From positions 1-6,378 of the forward strand of contig CAKQKQ010000094.1 in NCBI GenBank assembly GCA_934249265.1: a DNA stretch of 6,378 bases, written 5' to 3'. The stretch comes from an uncultured Clostridia bacterium (GTDB taxonomy: Bacteria > Bacillota > Clostridia > Christensenellales > Borkfalkiaceae). Every line of letters begins with the position of its first letter. Within the stretch, counting starts at the first letter, position 1. A program made the translations under genes and the position numbers. Positions 6,272-6,378 of the stretch are shown in pieces. The notes under the pieces were generated by a model, which saw nothing but the letters and a program-made list of their open reading frames with translations, did not search any database and was not told where the DNA came from.

Positions 6272-6378
6272 TTATTTATTCATTTCGTATAAAATACGCA
6301 AACCTTCCAATGTAAGCGTTCTGTCCATTACGTCAATGCTCTTCGACTCGTTTTAAATAAACTGACCGAGACCGCCCG
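6272..6378 (-). pseudogene. coaX: Type III pantothenate kinase C-terminus, interrupted by an in-frame TAA
   Basis: Only the last 35 codons are in the window. The frame reads GGLGQFI, a TAA at 6355-6353, then NESKSIDVMDRTLTLEGLR continuing to a second TAA at 6274-6272. Both halves together match the C-terminal end of CoaX, where a GGLA-x-LI strand is followed by an EES-x-x-IDVVDP-x-LTL-x-GL-x-x-LYE stretch. CoaX phosphorylates pantothenate in the first step of coenzyme A synthesis. The stop falls at a variable position between the two blocks with no change of frame. This suggests a single nonsense substitution, or a base error in the sequence. If real, the protein would lose about 27 residues including its last helix. 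A separate small gene starting at the ATG at 6328 (18 residues) is a weaker reading. The family call rests on a short stretch recognised from memory. Confidence 0.6.

Noticed and set aside
6272..6328. Independent 18-codon small gene beginning at the ATG at 6328
   Set aside because: Its sequence matches the end of CoaX, and the residues just upstream in the same frame continue that match, so an interrupted coaX explains it better. The ribosome-binding site before it is weak.
1..6378. Mobile elements, CRISPR arrays, defence genes or other accessory systems
   Set aside because: No repeat arrays, terminal inverted repeats, transposase or phage motifs are visible. The region is a conserved housekeeping locus.

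Overview
The window carries a compact, minus-strand block of housekeeping genes whose order is the one found around polC and nusA in Bacillota: (coaX tail) - ispG - polC-like gene - rimP - nusA - ylxR - ylxQ - infB. The gene order, the short NusA without C-terminal acidic repeats, the YlxR/YlxQ pair and a PolC-family protein all point to a Bacillota genome, most likely from an uncultured Clostridia-like lineage. The base composition is moderately AT-rich. The organism assignment is inference; no rRNA or other direct marker is present.

Reading in the direction of transcription, from high to low coordinates: 6378-6272 holds the last codons of a type III pantothenate kinase (coaX), interrupted by an in-frame TAA. 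ispG (6269-5223) encodes the iron-sulfur HMBPP synthase of the MEP isoprenoid pathway. The next gene (5239-3689) sits where polC belongs, but encodes only the PolC N-terminal region, the OB fold and the DEDDh 3'-5' exonuclease. The PHP segment that normally precedes the exonuclease, and everything after it including the polymerase, are absent. A 123-base gap follows. It contains a 12-bp perfect inverted repeat, and a good sigma-A type promoter whose -35 box lies inside the last codons of the exonuclease gene. From there the transcription/translation operon runs: rimP (3565-3080), nusA (3087-2005), ylxR (1995-1720), ylxQ (1736-1419) and infB (1416 to beyond the window edge).

The genes are very tightly packed, with overlaps of 8 to 17 bases or gaps of 2 to 9 bases, so translational coupling is likely throughout. 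The second operon links 30S maturation (RimP), transcription elongation and termination (NusA), an RNase-P-linked RNA-binding protein (YlxR), an L7Ae-type RNA-binding protein (YlxQ) and initiation factor 2.

The points most worth a second look are the polymerase-less PolC-like protein at the polC locus, the nonsense codon in the coaX tail, and the strong hairpin between the rimP promoter and the rimP start. The plus strand shows no convincing gene.
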